Notes: generated by a model not told the origin, from the sequence alone. Shown: positions 38,000 to 50,743, counted from the first letter of the stretch. The stretch: 64,000 nt of DNA from Parasponia andersonii (GCA_002914805.1 JXTB01000029.1:174436-238435), one strand, 5' to 3'. Program-made: numbers and translations.

Positions 38000-38380
38000 C
38001 TACCATAATTGTTCGGGCATGGACATCCAAGCAAGGTAAGCACAAACAATCCTTTGTGATATATACACATAAACAGCAAACGACAAGCTCATTAACATTA
38101 AGTCTTTCCAATCACCCTTTTGTTTTGGGCTCAAATTCTCTCTCAAAGACTTCCCCAACTTCTCAAAACCAACAAAAGACATGGGAAACGACACCTCCTG
38201 CTTCCCTTCCTTATTACTAATCTCTTCCTTTGCTTTGAGCTTACTGCTTGTACTACCATGGATTGGTTCACGGCTCTTGAGACAACATACAAAAACGACA
38301 CTTCTCTGGCTGCGGCCATCCTCCGGGAATTGTCGTTTCTTGGTGTGGAAAGAAGGCCTAACTAAAAGTGCAGCAGCCAT
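38000..38380 (-). CDS. Small unrecognised protein with one C-terminal membrane helix
   Basis: A single open frame of 126 aa if started at MAAALLVRPSFHTKK (ATG at 38380). An in-frame upstream ATG at 38449 would add 23 residues. The N-terminus, rich in Ala, Arg, Lys and Ser, could be a plastid or mitochondrial targeting segment. The middle is Lys/Glu-rich. The end carries a hydrophobic helix, MLMSLSFAVYVYISQRIVCA, followed by YLAWMSMPEQLW. I do not recognise the family. The orderly layout (basic head, charged middle, one membrane helix) and an untypical length for chance in AT-rich DNA argue that it is real. The function is unknown, and it may be a small organelle-membrane protein. Confidence 0.55.
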   Translation of the reverse strand: MAAALLVRPSFHTKKRQFPEDGRSQRSVVFVCCLKSREPIHGSTSSKLKAKEEISNKEGKQEVSFPMSFVGFEKLGKSLRENLSPKQKGDWKDLMLMSLSFAVYVYISQRIVCAYLAWMSMPEQLW

Positions 38381-41300
38381 GTTTAGAAGATCAACAGAGA
38401 AAGTCAATAAATTTTTGAAGCTCTTTGAAACGTTTTGATCAGACTGCAATTGTGGTTTTTCTTTGACTTTATTTATTTATCATTGAAAGAAAAGAAAAAA
38501 ATTAACCACTGAAATTTTAAGGCATGGATAAGATTCTTGTTGGTTCATTGTTCTTTGTCCATGTGGGACAAACCCTGGCCCATTTTGAAAGCTGACTACC
38601 CATATTCCCATCCGAGACATATGGCAATTATTTTTTTTTTTCTTGAAGTTTAGTTTCCTTGTTGATGAATCTATTATAAAGCTGTCCCTTTTATTAGTAG
38701 CTTGAAATGTTTTAACATTGCTTTTTATTGAGCAAACAGAATGTTTTTTATTCGAATTAGAATCCTTTGAAATTTGACCAAGATTGTCCCTTACTTATAA
38801 CTTTCCCCCGTTAAATATTTTTTTTTATCTTGTTTTTCTATTTTCTTTCCTCACTCTTGACTTTCTAGGAGCAATTTTACAAAAAAAAATAACAAGTTGG
38901 GAACAAGCAATTAATTTCGTTTTGTCATTTTGTTAAATTATCTAAACTTTGGGGTGTGACATAAAGCAATAGCAAGTGACAGTGAGATAAGTAGATATTA
39001 AAACACCCCATATCCATAGGGGTATAATGGATGCTTTCTCAAGTAGGGGTCTCATTTAGGCAGAAAACCAAATCCCAGTGGAAGGCCTCTGAATGGACAA
39101 GATAAATATATGGGCCCAATTAACTCCCAACTTTTTTACCATCTTGTCCCTGAGAAAATGACATGGATATGATTAATTTGATTACAAATTATTTTTTTGT
39201 GTATTTTTTTAAAAATAATATTTTTAGAAGTGTAAAGAAATTCAAGAGCTTCTTGATCATGAAAAATTATTATTTAGAATTTTTTCATAGATAAAAAATT
39301 CTTGACCATCAATATTTGAAAAATGCCAATTTTAAAAAATACATAAAAAAATTATTTTGGCCCAAATTAGTCCTACTTATATCTTCTTCTCCTTGTCTTT
39401 GCAACAATCGAGAAGAGAGCATGGATAGTACAAGCTTATTTTGAATATTTTTATGACTAGTTTCTTAGATAAAATTTTTAGGAATGAAAAAATGACATAA
39501 GAATTAAAAGTCTTAAATACTCTCGTCCTGACCTTATACACAACCTAACAATCAACAAGACCCTACCTTAGATTTGACATATCATGCCGTATATACTTTT
39601 TCGTAAAACCTATTTCTTTCCACTTGACCTTAGCATATGTCAAAATATACTTAATCTAAAATTAAGTACTTCTTAATCTCATGACAAATTTTTAATTATA
39701 TGAGATCATGAATCATTTATCTAACTAGAGGTCAAGTTGTACTTGACTTATTATCTACTTGATCAATTCATTTTTTGTTGATTTAACTTAATGTTTGTTT
39801 TTTTATTTTTCAATTGGACTGTAGTTCATTTGTCATTAAGTATGTAGAGTTCCACATGTCTGACTATGAAAACCACTAAAAATCGCCTTTAAATTCAAAA
39901 ATCATTCACCCAAGTATATATTTAAGTTATTTGATTAATTCTTCATCTCATCTTAATGGACGTAGAAAGTCCCGAAAATGATAAAAACCAGTTCATTGGA
40001 AAGTAAGAAGAAGTCTACAAAATCTTCAGGTATAATGTCAGTGTGAATGACGATAAAATTGTCGTCTAAGTTCCCATTACTGAAAAAGAATAGTCTACCT
40101 ACATCCCCGTTGCAGAAGAAAGATGAGACAGTCACCCATCTAAATCCCTATTTATACTTTTGTTGCTACTATTTCAAGTCAAGTAATTTTTCACACAGGT
40201 CAAGTAGTTCTTGATCCTAGTTAGTAAGGCCGATTAGTTCTTGATTCCAGGTCAAGTAATTCTATCCCTGAGGTCATGAACTATTTGACCACGTGGTCTA
40301 TGACTACTTGATTTGCGAGGTATAGATCACCATTATGAAGAAGATGCATAGTTTAGCAAAAAAATGAATGTTTTAGAATAATAATTTCCATATCATCATT
40401 ATAAACTTCATTCAAAATGTTGATTAGTCATTATCAAAAAATATAAAAGTTTTTATTAAATGAAATACATACTTTATCTTACCCTCAAATTTTAAAGTTC
40501 CCTAATATTCAACAAATAAGCTTTGAACTATACCCGATTTCTTAAAGCTTTAATTCAGACAAAAAATAAAAGAATAGGGAGAAAGAATACAACAATAATG
40601 GAGAAAATGAAGTAAAATGACGTAAAAGAAATAACAAAGAATAAAGAAATAGAATGAAGGGCAATTTTGGAATTTTTATTTCTCTCTCAATTAAATCTCA
40701 CTAAAGTTAACAAAATTGATCTTATTCATGTTCTAAAAAGGAATAATATCACTTTTATATATTGTATTTTGATGTTTTGTTCAGTTTGTACCTTGTGTTT
40801 TAGTTATTATTAGCATTAATTTTTAGATTTAATATTTGTTATAAAATTGTACCTGACATAAGTTTAAAATAGTTAATTTACCAAGATGATTTAATAAACT
40901 TATTTTCAAATCAGTTTTTATAAAATTTATTTTAAATATTTTTAAAAGCATATTGGTAATTTAACTGCTTTAAATCAGAATCATAATATAAATCTATAAC
41001 AAATTTTAAATTTAAAAATTAATATTGATAATAACTAAAATATAAAGTATAATTTGAATAAAGCACCAAGATACAACTTTCAAGAAACGTATATTCCTAA
41101 AAATGTCAAATAGGGTCAATCTAATTCTATTCATATTCTTTGTCCCAACAATCACTCAATTAACTCTAATGCATATCATACTTGGCTTTATAGATACTAA
41201 AATTAGCACTTGATTCGTTTTTACTTCAATAATAAGTTTATGCTAAATATCATGATTATTTTTTTTTATAATACCAAACAATGATAGAAAAGTTAGGATA

Positions 41301-42106
41301 AAAAAATGTGACCGTTAATTTTTCCATCTCGAGCAGATGTGACAATTAATTTTGTGAGGATTAAAGAAGTGATTTTTTATATTTTGTATTATAAAAGTCA
41401 CAGTATATTTAGTTGCCCAAATTTAACTTATTTGGCACAAATATAGCTTATGTCGGATTCGCCGTTACATTGATGAGGAATTTTATGTCCACCACTTAAT
41501 AAAAAAATATATATTAGCATTAAAAAATATGACCACCACCTTCCATCGAAAAAAAAAAAAAACCCCCACTAAAATATATGACCATTAATTGTGAGCATAA
41601 GAAAATGGGGATTTTTTTTAATATTTTAGAAATCTAAAATTACAATTTCCCAAAAAAAAAATCAATGCGTTATTAAATGGCAAAAGTTTGGATGTATTTG
41701 GCACAAAATATAAAGTACGACATATCTCAAATGAGCAATACAAAAGCACGTCAAACGCTTGCACAAAAAACTTATAACAAATATATTTTAATGAGTTATA
41801 ATAAGGACGCTAGATATTTATACAATGAAACTTAGGTTGAAAAATATGATATTATTTTCAATTACATAATGTGATTATACTTAGAAATAAGTTGTAATAA
41901 AAAAATTGACATAATATCATTTGGTAATTTTTTTTCTTAGAAATATTTGGGTATTCTGAATATCCTAACATTAATCAAGTCAATTTTGCACATAGAATGA
42001 GTTTGTATCATAAGAGGATTTTGTGCCCAATAATTAGCATAATTTTTTTTTTGTGAGCATTAAATGAATTTCCCTTTTGTAATAAAAATGTCAAAATTTA
42101 TTAAAT
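38381..42106. other. AT-rich gene-free region with inverted-repeat elements
   Basis: About 3.7 kb with no recognisable coding sequence. It contains candidate inverted-repeat elements at about 39185-39358 (ends built on ATTATTTTTTTGTGTATTTTT and its complement) and 40755-41085 (listed separately). The remainder is AT-rich spacer. Confidence 0.5.
40755..41085. mobile_element. MITE-like element with long inverted repeats
   Basis: The left arm (from about 40757: TATTGTATTTTGATG..., TTTTAGTTATTATTAGCATT, AATTTTTAGATTTAATATTTG) is matched in reverse complement by the right arm up to about 41080 (AATTAATATTGATAATAACT, AAATATAAAGTATAATTTG). The arms are about 90 bp and diverged, with an AT-rich centre. 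No coding capacity is seen. The superfamily is unassigned because I could not fix a target duplication. Confidence 0.6.
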
Positions 42107-42581
42107 GGTTTTTAGTACTTGTGGTCCTTGAATTTTTTAAAACGTGACAAATTCGTCGGTGAACTAAAAAAGTGACTAATTCGCTATTAAAATTATAATA
42201 ATGCTACAATTTGGTCCAAATTGAAGGTGGATGTTTGTTTTGTAACGGAGTTTCTAGATTTCTCTTTCTTTTGCAGAGGGCTTTTAACATCTTTAGTCTC
42301 TGAACTTTTAAGTGATAATTTTGTCATAATTTCGTCCTTATACTAAAAAAAAGTGACCAGATCGACCATGAGTTTGTAATAATGATACAATTTGTTACTT
42401 TTTAAAAAGTTCAAGGACTACAGGGACCATGGGGACAATAGGTTCCGTTACAAAACAAACATTTTGGACCAAATTATAAAATTATTATAAATTTGAGGAC
42501 CAATTTGTCACTTTTTTTTTTAGTTCAAAGACTAAATTGTCACATTTTAAAAAATTCAGGGACGATAGGAGCTAAAAACCC
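42107..42581. mobile_element. Mutator-type MITE with a 10-bp target duplication
   Basis: The ends are GGTTTTTAGTACTTGTGGTC and, inverted, GACGATAGGAGCTAAAAACC. The inverted repeats extend about 80 bp inward and are imperfect. The direct repeat TTTATTAAAT lies immediately outside both ends (42097-42106 and 42582-42591), the 9-10 bp size left by MULE transposition. There is no open frame of note. The motifs 'tagtccctgaac' and 'gtgacaaatt' recur, as in many plant elements of this kind. It lies about 2 kb upstream of the OBERON start. Confidence 0.85.
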
Positions 42582-42591
42582 TTTATTAAAT

Positions 42592-43276
42592 ATATGTAGC
42601 ATGAAACAGGGTCTATGTCAGATTCTGTATTGAGAGGAAAGTTTTTGTAAGAGATGCTCTTTACACGTATAAGCTATCTCTAATCTCTCTTGAATCAAAT
42701 CAAATGGTGGGACCACCGAAGAAAATCCAAACTAGATCTCCAGCCCTAGAATATGAACCCATCAAAGAATCTGAACCCTCCATTTACTGCAGACAGACAA
42801 AATAATAATAATAGTCAAATCAAAGTAATATTGTGACGTTGATTGTGTAAGGCAGAGTCAAATCGTCTTTCTTTATCTTTTTGCGCGGAGGAGAGTGCAG
42901 TCGGTATATTCTCAAGAACACGCCCCCTGATAACCCCACGTGTAAGACAACTCATTCAGATGACACGTGGACGGTCGAGATCGCGAGTAACAAAATCCAT
43001 CGTCGCTAAGAATGTTTATAGTAATAAAAATCCAATCTGATCTGAGCACTCAAAGGACCTCAGCTCTCAGCTGCCACGGTCAGCCAATAGCAAAACCCTG
43101 TCGTTTTTTCAAAGTGTTCTCAAACGACAATAAAGTTTCTGGTTCCACTGAAACCCCAACAAGAGAACCAATAACAGAATGCCACGTGTGAGGAGACACT
43201 AACGTGCGCCTTATAAGCGCAGTACGCACCCTTCTTCTCCGCTTTTTACTTTACTTCGTACCTCTCCCAACAAAGT

Positions 43277-43307
<31 letters not shown>

Positions 43308-43336
43308 GTACCGCATTCCACGCACTTTGCGTATCC

Positions 43337-43376
<40 letters not shown>

Positions 43377-44068
43377 GGATTTAAAGCTCCGTTGACTGAG
43401 AGACGAACTTTTCTCTCAGACGAAACGATTTTTCAAGGGTTTTATTTTGATTTTGGGGCAAAATGGTCGTTTGATGCTCTTTCAAATGCCCCATTTCAAT
43501 TGTGTTTTGGTAAGTACCAAACTTGATCTGATTAGGGTTTGTTCGAAGTGTTTCTGGGTATTTCTAAATTGATGTCATAATGCTTGATTTGTGTTTGGTT
43601 TGCAATTTTATTGTTATGATTTAAAAATTTCCAGATTTTGGGGTTATTGGGTTTTTGTTTTTTTTTTTGGGATTGAGTTTTGTTGTTGGAGTGTAAAAAT
43701 GGGGTTTTTTCAGTTTGTTGAATCTGGACCAAATTTATAGTCCTGCCATGGCTGAAGAAGGAATAGGCGAGATTAGCTAACCCAACCAAGACTGGGCTTT
43801 TCGGTCCAAATTTCCGGCCTACTATTACTCAACCTGCCTTAAGGCATATAAATATCCCTGAATGGTTTCTTCAACAAATTTCTTCTTTTTCTCCATTTCT
43901 GCCCTAAAACTCTCTTATGGTTCTTCAATCTTCCAGATCCTCATATCTGATTGTAAATAATTTTTCGCTTTCTAGAATCATTTACTGTACTTTTTAACAT
44001 CTGGGTGTTTTTTGTTTTGGTGTTTGGTGGCCTCTAGATCTTGGTGAGTTTGGTTTGGAATTTACGAG
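42592..44068 (+). promoter_or_regulatory. Promoter and 5' leader of the OBERON 4-like gene
   Basis: Three G-boxes (CACGTG) lie at 42937, 42964 and 43183. GTCGTTT occurs at 43100 and its complement AAACGAC at 43122. CT microsatellites at about 43284-43306 and 43340-43372 look like the leader. A possible leader donor GGTAAGTACC lies at about 43509, so the coding exon at 44069 may be preceded by a leader intron. Confidence 0.5.
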
Positions 44069-47000
44069 ATGTCAAAAGGTGGAGGATTCGATCTCACATC
44101 GGGTTTTGGCGGAAAGCATGACAAGAGCCAAGCTCTCTCCAACGTTGAAAAGTACATATATTCTCTTTTACTCTTACGTAATTACCGTGCTCTTTCCATT
44201 GGTAGAGTATTTTGCTTCAATTGAATTTTTTATCAGCTTTACGAGCTGTGATTTTAAGCCCTTATTTTGTTAGTCTATGATGAAGTTTTACCATCTAAGA
44301 TTCATGCTTCTCTGTTATTCAGTTCTAATAATGAGAAATGATAAGAAAGTGCATTAATGTAGTAAGTACCACCGAATAACTTGTACTGTATCGTCACAAG
44401 GTTATGCACATTATATGGGTTAATATGGGTTGCATAATGTGCTATGACAACCTGCCTTCTCTTTTGCTACATTGTGAGTTGTGGAATTTAGTATGATTGA
44501 GTTGTTATGTTCTAAATTGCTTTGCAAACCAGATGTTAGAGTTGAGTGTCTTTTTTTGGTTTTCCCTTGGATTGCTGGTAATGGTTTAAGTTTGTTGAAT
44601 CTTTCAGGTATGAGAAATATGATCGGGAGAGCTCCAGGATGGTACGTAAGCGATCAGAGCATGATTTTGATGGTTTTGAGAGGAGGAAAGGGTTTGATCG
44701 GTACAGAGATGGTGGTGGCAGTGAGAGTAGTCGTGGGTATGAACGGAATGTGATGCACCGGTCGGAGAGCTTTTGTGGGTCGAGAAGGGAGTTCCCAAAA
44801 GGGTTTCGGTCAGAGCGGGACCGTTCGCGGAGAGAAGGGAGTGAGTCGTCTTGGCGGAGATTTGGCAGTGGGAATAAGGAGTTTGATGAAGGAGGTAGCA
44901 GGGGTAGATTAGAGGAGAGGGGAAAAAGACTGCGGGATGTGAGGTCCCCAACGTGGTCGAATTCGAAGGATTCAGGAAGTGAGCAATCGAGGGTTCGGTC
45001 TCCTCCAAGAGGATATAGGGATAGGAAGTCGATGTCCAAGTCAAAGTCTCCAACGTGGTCCAAGGATTCGGTGGGGAGCGAACAATCGAAGTGTGTTGAG
45101 GTGAAGAAGAGTGAGGGCATTCAAGTTGAGAGTGGGAGTAGAAGTAGCAGTGAAATGGAGGAAGGAGAGCTAGAACCAGAACCTGAAGCAGAAGCAGAAG
45201 CTGAACCCAAACCTAAATCAGTTCCTGAAGGTGAACCTAAAAAGGAAGAAGTTCTCGGCCATGTCGGACTGGATGTTGATAGTAGGGTGATTGAGAGTGA
45301 CAAAGATATGAGTACTATTGGGGAGGATAAAGATAAGTCAGTATATAAAGAAGAGATGGAGGAAGCAAATAAGATAGGTATTTGTCATGGTAAAGACGTG
45401 GTTGACAATGTTGATAACTTGCCAAATCATGAGAATAATTTGGCTAATGAAAAGCATGGAAGCGGGTCTGATATGGAGACTGAGACCTGCAATGAACATC
45501 GTGAGAGAGAGAAGGAATGCTTGGGGGTTGAAGATGAATGTGAGGATGAAGCAGCACAAGAAGTGGTCCAGGAAAAGTTGTCGGTATTTGAAGAGGAAAG
45601 CAAGCAGGACAAGGGTATAAATCTTGAAGTTAAGGCTGAGGATGTCAAAGAGAGGGAATTGCGTAAGGAACTCACAGAAGAGAATGCAGCTCCTGAAGAA
45701 GATATGGCAAAGGTAACTGAGAGTTTGGCTCAGAGCTTTAAGGACAAAGGGAAAAGTGTGGCAGTCACGCCCACCCATGTTGTGGATTCTGTGGGTGTTG
45801 CTAGTTGGAGTGAAAGAGAACCTAGAGATCTTTTAACTTGCAGGGACAGTGATGTAGAGGGGCCCAGTACTAGAGGCTTTGAGTTGTTTAGTAGCTCTCC
45901 TGTTAGAAGACAGGAGAAAGCTGATCAATCTGGTGCTAATATGCAGAAGGATGGAAAGCTTGTACTTGAGCCGCTTGATCTTTCTCTTAGCTTACCAAAT
46001 GTTTTACTACCTATTGGTGCGGCTCCTGGTTCCCCGGGTCAAGCAAGGAGCGTTCAGTCCTTAACTAATACAATTCCTTCTAATTCAGATGGGATGACGG
46101 CGTCAGTGTCTTTTTCGGGTTCTCAATCATTTTATCACAACCCAAGCTGTTCTTTGACACAGCATTCGATGGACAACTTTGAACAATCAGTTGGCAGTCG
46201 TCCCATTTTTCAGGGTATTGATTGGCAGGCACTTTCTCAGAGTGAGTCTAAGAATAATGAAGTTCCTAGACTCTTCACAAATGGAAATAGCTCTCATCAG
46301 CAGTCTCTCCCCATTTCTAATGGTCAGTCTGGGCAAACTCAACTTTCCAGGCTTCCTGAAGGTAACTCTAAAATAGGTAATGGATTGGAAAGGCAGCTCA
46401 GCTTCCATAAGCAATTGCCAGGTGGTCAGTCAAGGCACCCGGATAATGTTAGGTCACCTTCCCATAGCGTTGGTTCTCATGAAATTGGATCAAGTTACAG
46501 TTTTGATAGGAAGCGACTAATGAGAGAGAAAAGTAGTGCTAGCTTGTACAGGACTAGTCGCTCTAAAATGGACCAGGAACAGTTTCTCATCGGCGGGGCT
46601 GAATTTGTTGAGACAATTATTGCCAGGGTAGTGTCAGAACCAATTCATGTAATGGCTAGGAAGTTTCACGAAATGACTGGACAATCCTTAGCGTGTGTAA
46701 AGGACAGCATTCGTGAGATCATGTGGAATGCAGAAAAGCGTAGGCAAATATGTTTTTTACAGAAAGAACTGTTTGACAGGCCTGACATAACCTTGGAAGT
46801 GCTACTCAAATCCCATAAGACACAGTTACAAATATTGGTTGCTTTGAAGACTGGTTTACCAGATTTTCTTCAGCAAGAGATGAGTGTTTCATCTTCTGAT
46901 TTGGCTGAGATTTTTCTGAATTTAAGATGCAAAAATCTTGCTTGTCGGAGTCCTCTGCCTGTGGATGAATGCGATTGCAAGGTTTGTGCGCAGAAGAATG

Positions 47001-48641
47001 GTTTTTGCAGTTCCTGTATGTGTCTTGTATGCTCAAAATTTGACATGGCATCCAATACATGTAGTTGGGTTGGGTGTGATGTTTGTCTTCATTGGTGCCA
47101 TGCGGACTGCGGGTTACGGGAGTCGTATATTAGAAATGGACGTAGTGCAACAGGGGCACAAGGAACATCTGAGATGCAATTTCATTGTGTTGCTTGTGAT
47201 CACCCTTCTGAGATGTTTGGCTTTGTGAAAGAGGTTTTCCAAAATTTTGCAAAAGACTGGACAGCTGAAACACTTTCCAGGGAACTTGAACATGTAAAGA
47301 GAATTTTTGCTGCAAGCAAGGACTTGAGAGGGAAACGACTTTATGAAATTGCTGGTCAGATGCTTACAAGATTGACAAATAAGTCTGACCTTCCTGAAGT
47401 TTACAGTTACATAATGGCCTTCCTAAATGGTAAATTATTCTCTACCTCAACACGAACTTGATCTTTCTATATTGCTCGTTGATTCTGGGAGTCATGGGAA
47501 CTGATAATTTGAGTCAGACGTATTAAATTTTTAAAAGAAGTTAAAAAGATACTCTTTTTTCCTGTCAAACTATTCAGGTCAATCACTTTGATCTTGGTAG
47601 GATTTGGAAAATTTCTTTTTTCGCTGAATTTTCTTGTCTTTCAAAACATACATTTTTTAAGTGAATACTCTTTGCACTTTTTATATCAGACAGAATAAAT
47701 TTTTGTTATGCATGACAACTTATAATCTGTTGGGGGCGTACACGAGTCCGGAAGATTCTGTTTGTTTATATGGACCAACTATTGTAAATTCCCTCCACCT
47801 GTTTTTTATTTTGTTTGGTTATGCTCTTTTGGGTCTTTGTTGATTTCTGCTTGCTTAGCCCTTTGGCTTTTTGTTTACAAAATTGATGTTGAAAGTGGAA
47901 GAAGGAAATGTCAATGTTTCTAAAGATAAATGTAGGCTTGTAGAATTTGTTTTGTCTTAATTTGCAGTATAACCTGTGGGACTTCTTCTGTCTCACCTAC
48001 CTTTGCAAGTTTTTTCTTCTACTGTTATGTCTGTTGAAACTGCAAAGGATTTCTAATTTTTAATTACATGTCATTCAATTGCAGATGCTGATTCTTTCAA
48101 GTTAGGTAATATGTCTCTCCCATCTGGGAAGGAACAAACTAAAGGAGGCAATGGCATTGCTGGGCCAAGCCAAGAACCCACATGGCTAAAATCTGTTTAC
48201 CCAGAAAAGGTCCCTCAGTTGGAAATACCTGCCAGTTTACTTCCTAGCTACAGCTATGAACGTAATGATAAACGCATTGTGGACTTGGAGTTGCCGACAA
48301 GTACTCAGAATGCTCTCTTTGATGAGTTGGAGAGTATTGTGAGAATCAAACAAGCGGAGGCTAAAATGTTCCAATCACGGGCAGATGATGCAAGAAGAGA
48401 AGCGGAGGGGCTGCAACGCATAGCCATGGCAAAGAATGGGAAGATTGAAGAAGAGTATGCTAGTAGAATTGCAAAATTGCGATTGGCTGAGGCTGAGCAG
48501 CAACGTAAACAAAAATTTGATGAGTTACAGTGTCTAGATCGAGCACATCGTGAATACTTCAATATGAAAAAGAGAATGGAGGCCGAAATCAAAGATCTGT
48601 TACTGAAAATGGAAGCTACCAAGCGGAACCTTGCTGCTTGA
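44069..48641 (+). CDS. OBE4: OBERON 4-type PHD-finger protein
   Basis: OBERON proteins are nuclear PHD-finger factors needed for meristem and embryo-root patterning. I model three exons: 44069-44151, 44608-47429 and 48085-48641. They close to 1,153 aa, the size of OBE4/TITANIA2 rather than the shorter OBE1-3. After MSKGGGFDLTSGFGGKHD the family body starts at SSRMVRKRSEHDFDGFE, then VMHRSESFCGSRREFPKGF, an SEMEEGELEPEPE acidic block, DLSLSLPNVLLPIGAAPGSP and FLIGGAEFVETIIARVVSEP. The Cys/His array (CKNLACRSPL, CDCKVCAQKNGFCSSC, CSWVGCDVCLHWCHADC, FHCVACDHPSEMF) is the PHD/OBERON domain. The last exon is a long coiled coil. The N-terminal exon lacks the MKRLRSSDDLDSY start I associate with OBE4, so another first exon may exist. 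Confidence 0.9.
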
Positions 48642-49814
48642 TTGGCTGATTTAACAAATTTACTATAGGATGATCATCTTTTGCAGGTAATCAAGTGTCA
48701 GTTCAGTTTCAATATTATTTCTGATGTAATCTAAGGTTCTTGATAGGCTTTTAGGTTCTTGATTTTAGGCTTTTCTTCTGTTGTTTTTGAATATTGTTTC
48801 TGTTTATTAACATTGTGAACAACTAACCATAATATGTACAGAGGCTGATCGCTTTATGATACAAATCATGATTTCCAAGTTTTTGAAATCTATCTGAAAG
48901 AGACGAGTATTGATTTTGTTTTTTGTTTTTTCGTTGTGATGATTTCATTTTTTTTTCTCCATTTAGTGGAATTTGAATTTCGAAGATCATGTTAGACACT
49001 TAAATTCACGAAGTCTTTTCTTTTGGTTCCTTTCTTTTTTTCTCCACAATATTTTGAGAGACCACTGATTTATTGGGCACTAATTTAGTCCTCAGATTGT
49101 TCTTTCGTTCGCTTTTTTTTTTTTTTTTTTTTTTTTTTTAATCCAACGGTTGCATTTCGCAGGTAATAGACGAGGGGTAATTAAAATGACAAAACTGTAT
49201 CTTCTTTACCTGTACTCCCCTTTGAACATTTACTCTCGTCTTCCTCACCCCCTCATCTACTAGTAGAGAATACTAATATAACTAGGTCATGTCTGACATT
49301 TAGTATGAGTTTCTGAGAATTTTGATTCTCTCTCTCTTCTAATTTCTCTTCGAGGTGAGTTCAAGTTGAACTCACTTGGTTTCATAGTGGCCAAAATGAC
49401 AAAATGAAGTTATGTGTTTCAAGTTCTGTTCTCACCAAAAGATCTAAAATCATGAGTTTTCCTTATTTGCTGGTTTTAAAAGAAATTTGAGAGGAGGAAA
49501 TAAAAGAACAAAAAGAATTTTATCTTCCTTTGTTATCAGTCTTTAGTTTCAGAACACGAAAAGGGTTGTAAATAATTGTGTAAGAACTTTGGGTTTTGAT
49601 TTGAATTTAGTTAGCTAGTTCCTTATGTTTTTAGTTGTAAATTATTTTATCTCATAGTATTGAACTTTCCATCTAGATAAGCTAAACTCTCTTATAGAGG
49701 AAAATTATACATTTTTGCTTTTCATGACCGTTTCTACTTGGTATTTATACGGAGGAATTGGGACTATAGAATACATTATACACTTTAGAAGTATGCTTTA
49801 CAATCATAATTTTT
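48642..49814. other. Intergenic spacer after the OBERON 4-like gene
   Basis: It holds the 3' UTR of the OBERON gene and AT-rich spacer. A T-run of about 30 lies at 49114-49140. No gene is seen. Confidence 0.5.
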
Positions 49815-49839
49815 GGGGGGTATGAAAGTATGTAAGGCT

Positions 49840-50186
49840 CATGAAAAGCAAAAAAGTATAATTTTCGTGACGATGCAAGTGACCAATAGCGGGATGAGCT
49901 TCGGAACAGGAGCTCTGACACTTAAATGGTTGGAGAATAACGATGGATATTCATTTGGGATGATGATGATCAGGGAAAAAAGAGTCATAAAACTACACCA
50001 ATCAAGAACGAAGCCATGATTGCCATCACCAGTGAGAACTTTTGTTGTTCTTGGGTGAGCTGCCCCTACCTCGTTCGATACTCTCACACTAAAGGAACAA
50101 CGTAAATATGTAACTTTTTTACAACGAATATTTAAAGGAGTTATTGGCTTTCTCTTGCGTCCAAATATCTTAATTTTGAAATCAAT

Positions 50187-50222
<36 letters not shown>

Positions 50223-50320
50223 CTTCGAAATGAAAGTGAGTAGTGAGTACCTTGTTGCTGCATTCACGCCCATTGCTGCGAACATTGCCCATCCCATAAG
50301 TGCATGCTACAAATTTTAAA
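49840..50320 (-). pseudogene. MATE (DTX) transporter gene remnant
   Basis: On the minus strand an exon from about 50318 to 50251 encodes ALMGWAMFAAMGVNAAT. A GT/AG intron with a (CA)n(TA)n run joins it to SVRVSNEVGAAHPRTTK from about 50091. This is the conserved NAA-SVRVSNELGA-HPR motif of plant MATE efflux carriers. Just after it the reading shifts by one base: the expected FSLVMAIMASFLIGVV is readable in the next frame, then stops appear. The exons before and after are not found. The gene was a proton-coupled metabolite efflux carrier. What remains is about 0.5 kb of its middle. Confidence 0.8.
50187..50221. repeat. CA/TA compound microsatellite in the MATE remnant intron
   Basis: A (CA)n run passes into (TA)n and lies inside the intron of the decayed MATE gene. 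Confidence 0.85.
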
Positions 50321-50743
50321 ACTGATCAACACTAGCACCGGCTTTGTTTATTAAGAAAATAAAACTCGAGAATAATTGTTAGGGATTGTTTTGTTTGGCA
50401 ATATTTTCTTTTTGGGGGGTTGTTCTAGAAGTAATGAATATCATGCGAAATCTTAAGCATATTATTACCTTTCATTTTTTTTTTCCCCCCAAGAAAAGCC
50501 AAGAAGAATGGCATTTCGGCAAGTTATGGGAAAACTCAAGCTCGTGCTTTTGAGCATCCTCCAAAATGGGTGGAAAGAAGGAGAAGCAAGGCGAAAGTGG
50601 GAACGAAGAGAATCATTCTGGTGCAATTGTCACATTACCTGCAAGTCCGAGCAAAAAGAGGATACAAAGCCTGTAGTCGTAAACATTCAAGTCAACAATC
50701 AGATTGTTATTGTAAAATTTATTTATTTATTTTTGTCTACACC

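Noticed and set aside
42843-43040. 65-codon frame upstream of OBERON
   Set aside because: It spans the G-box region and has no recognisable product. It is better explained as promoter.
44536-45303. Long minus-strand frames opposite the OBERON exon
   Set aside because: They are antisense shadows of the Arg/Ser/Glu-rich coding sequence.
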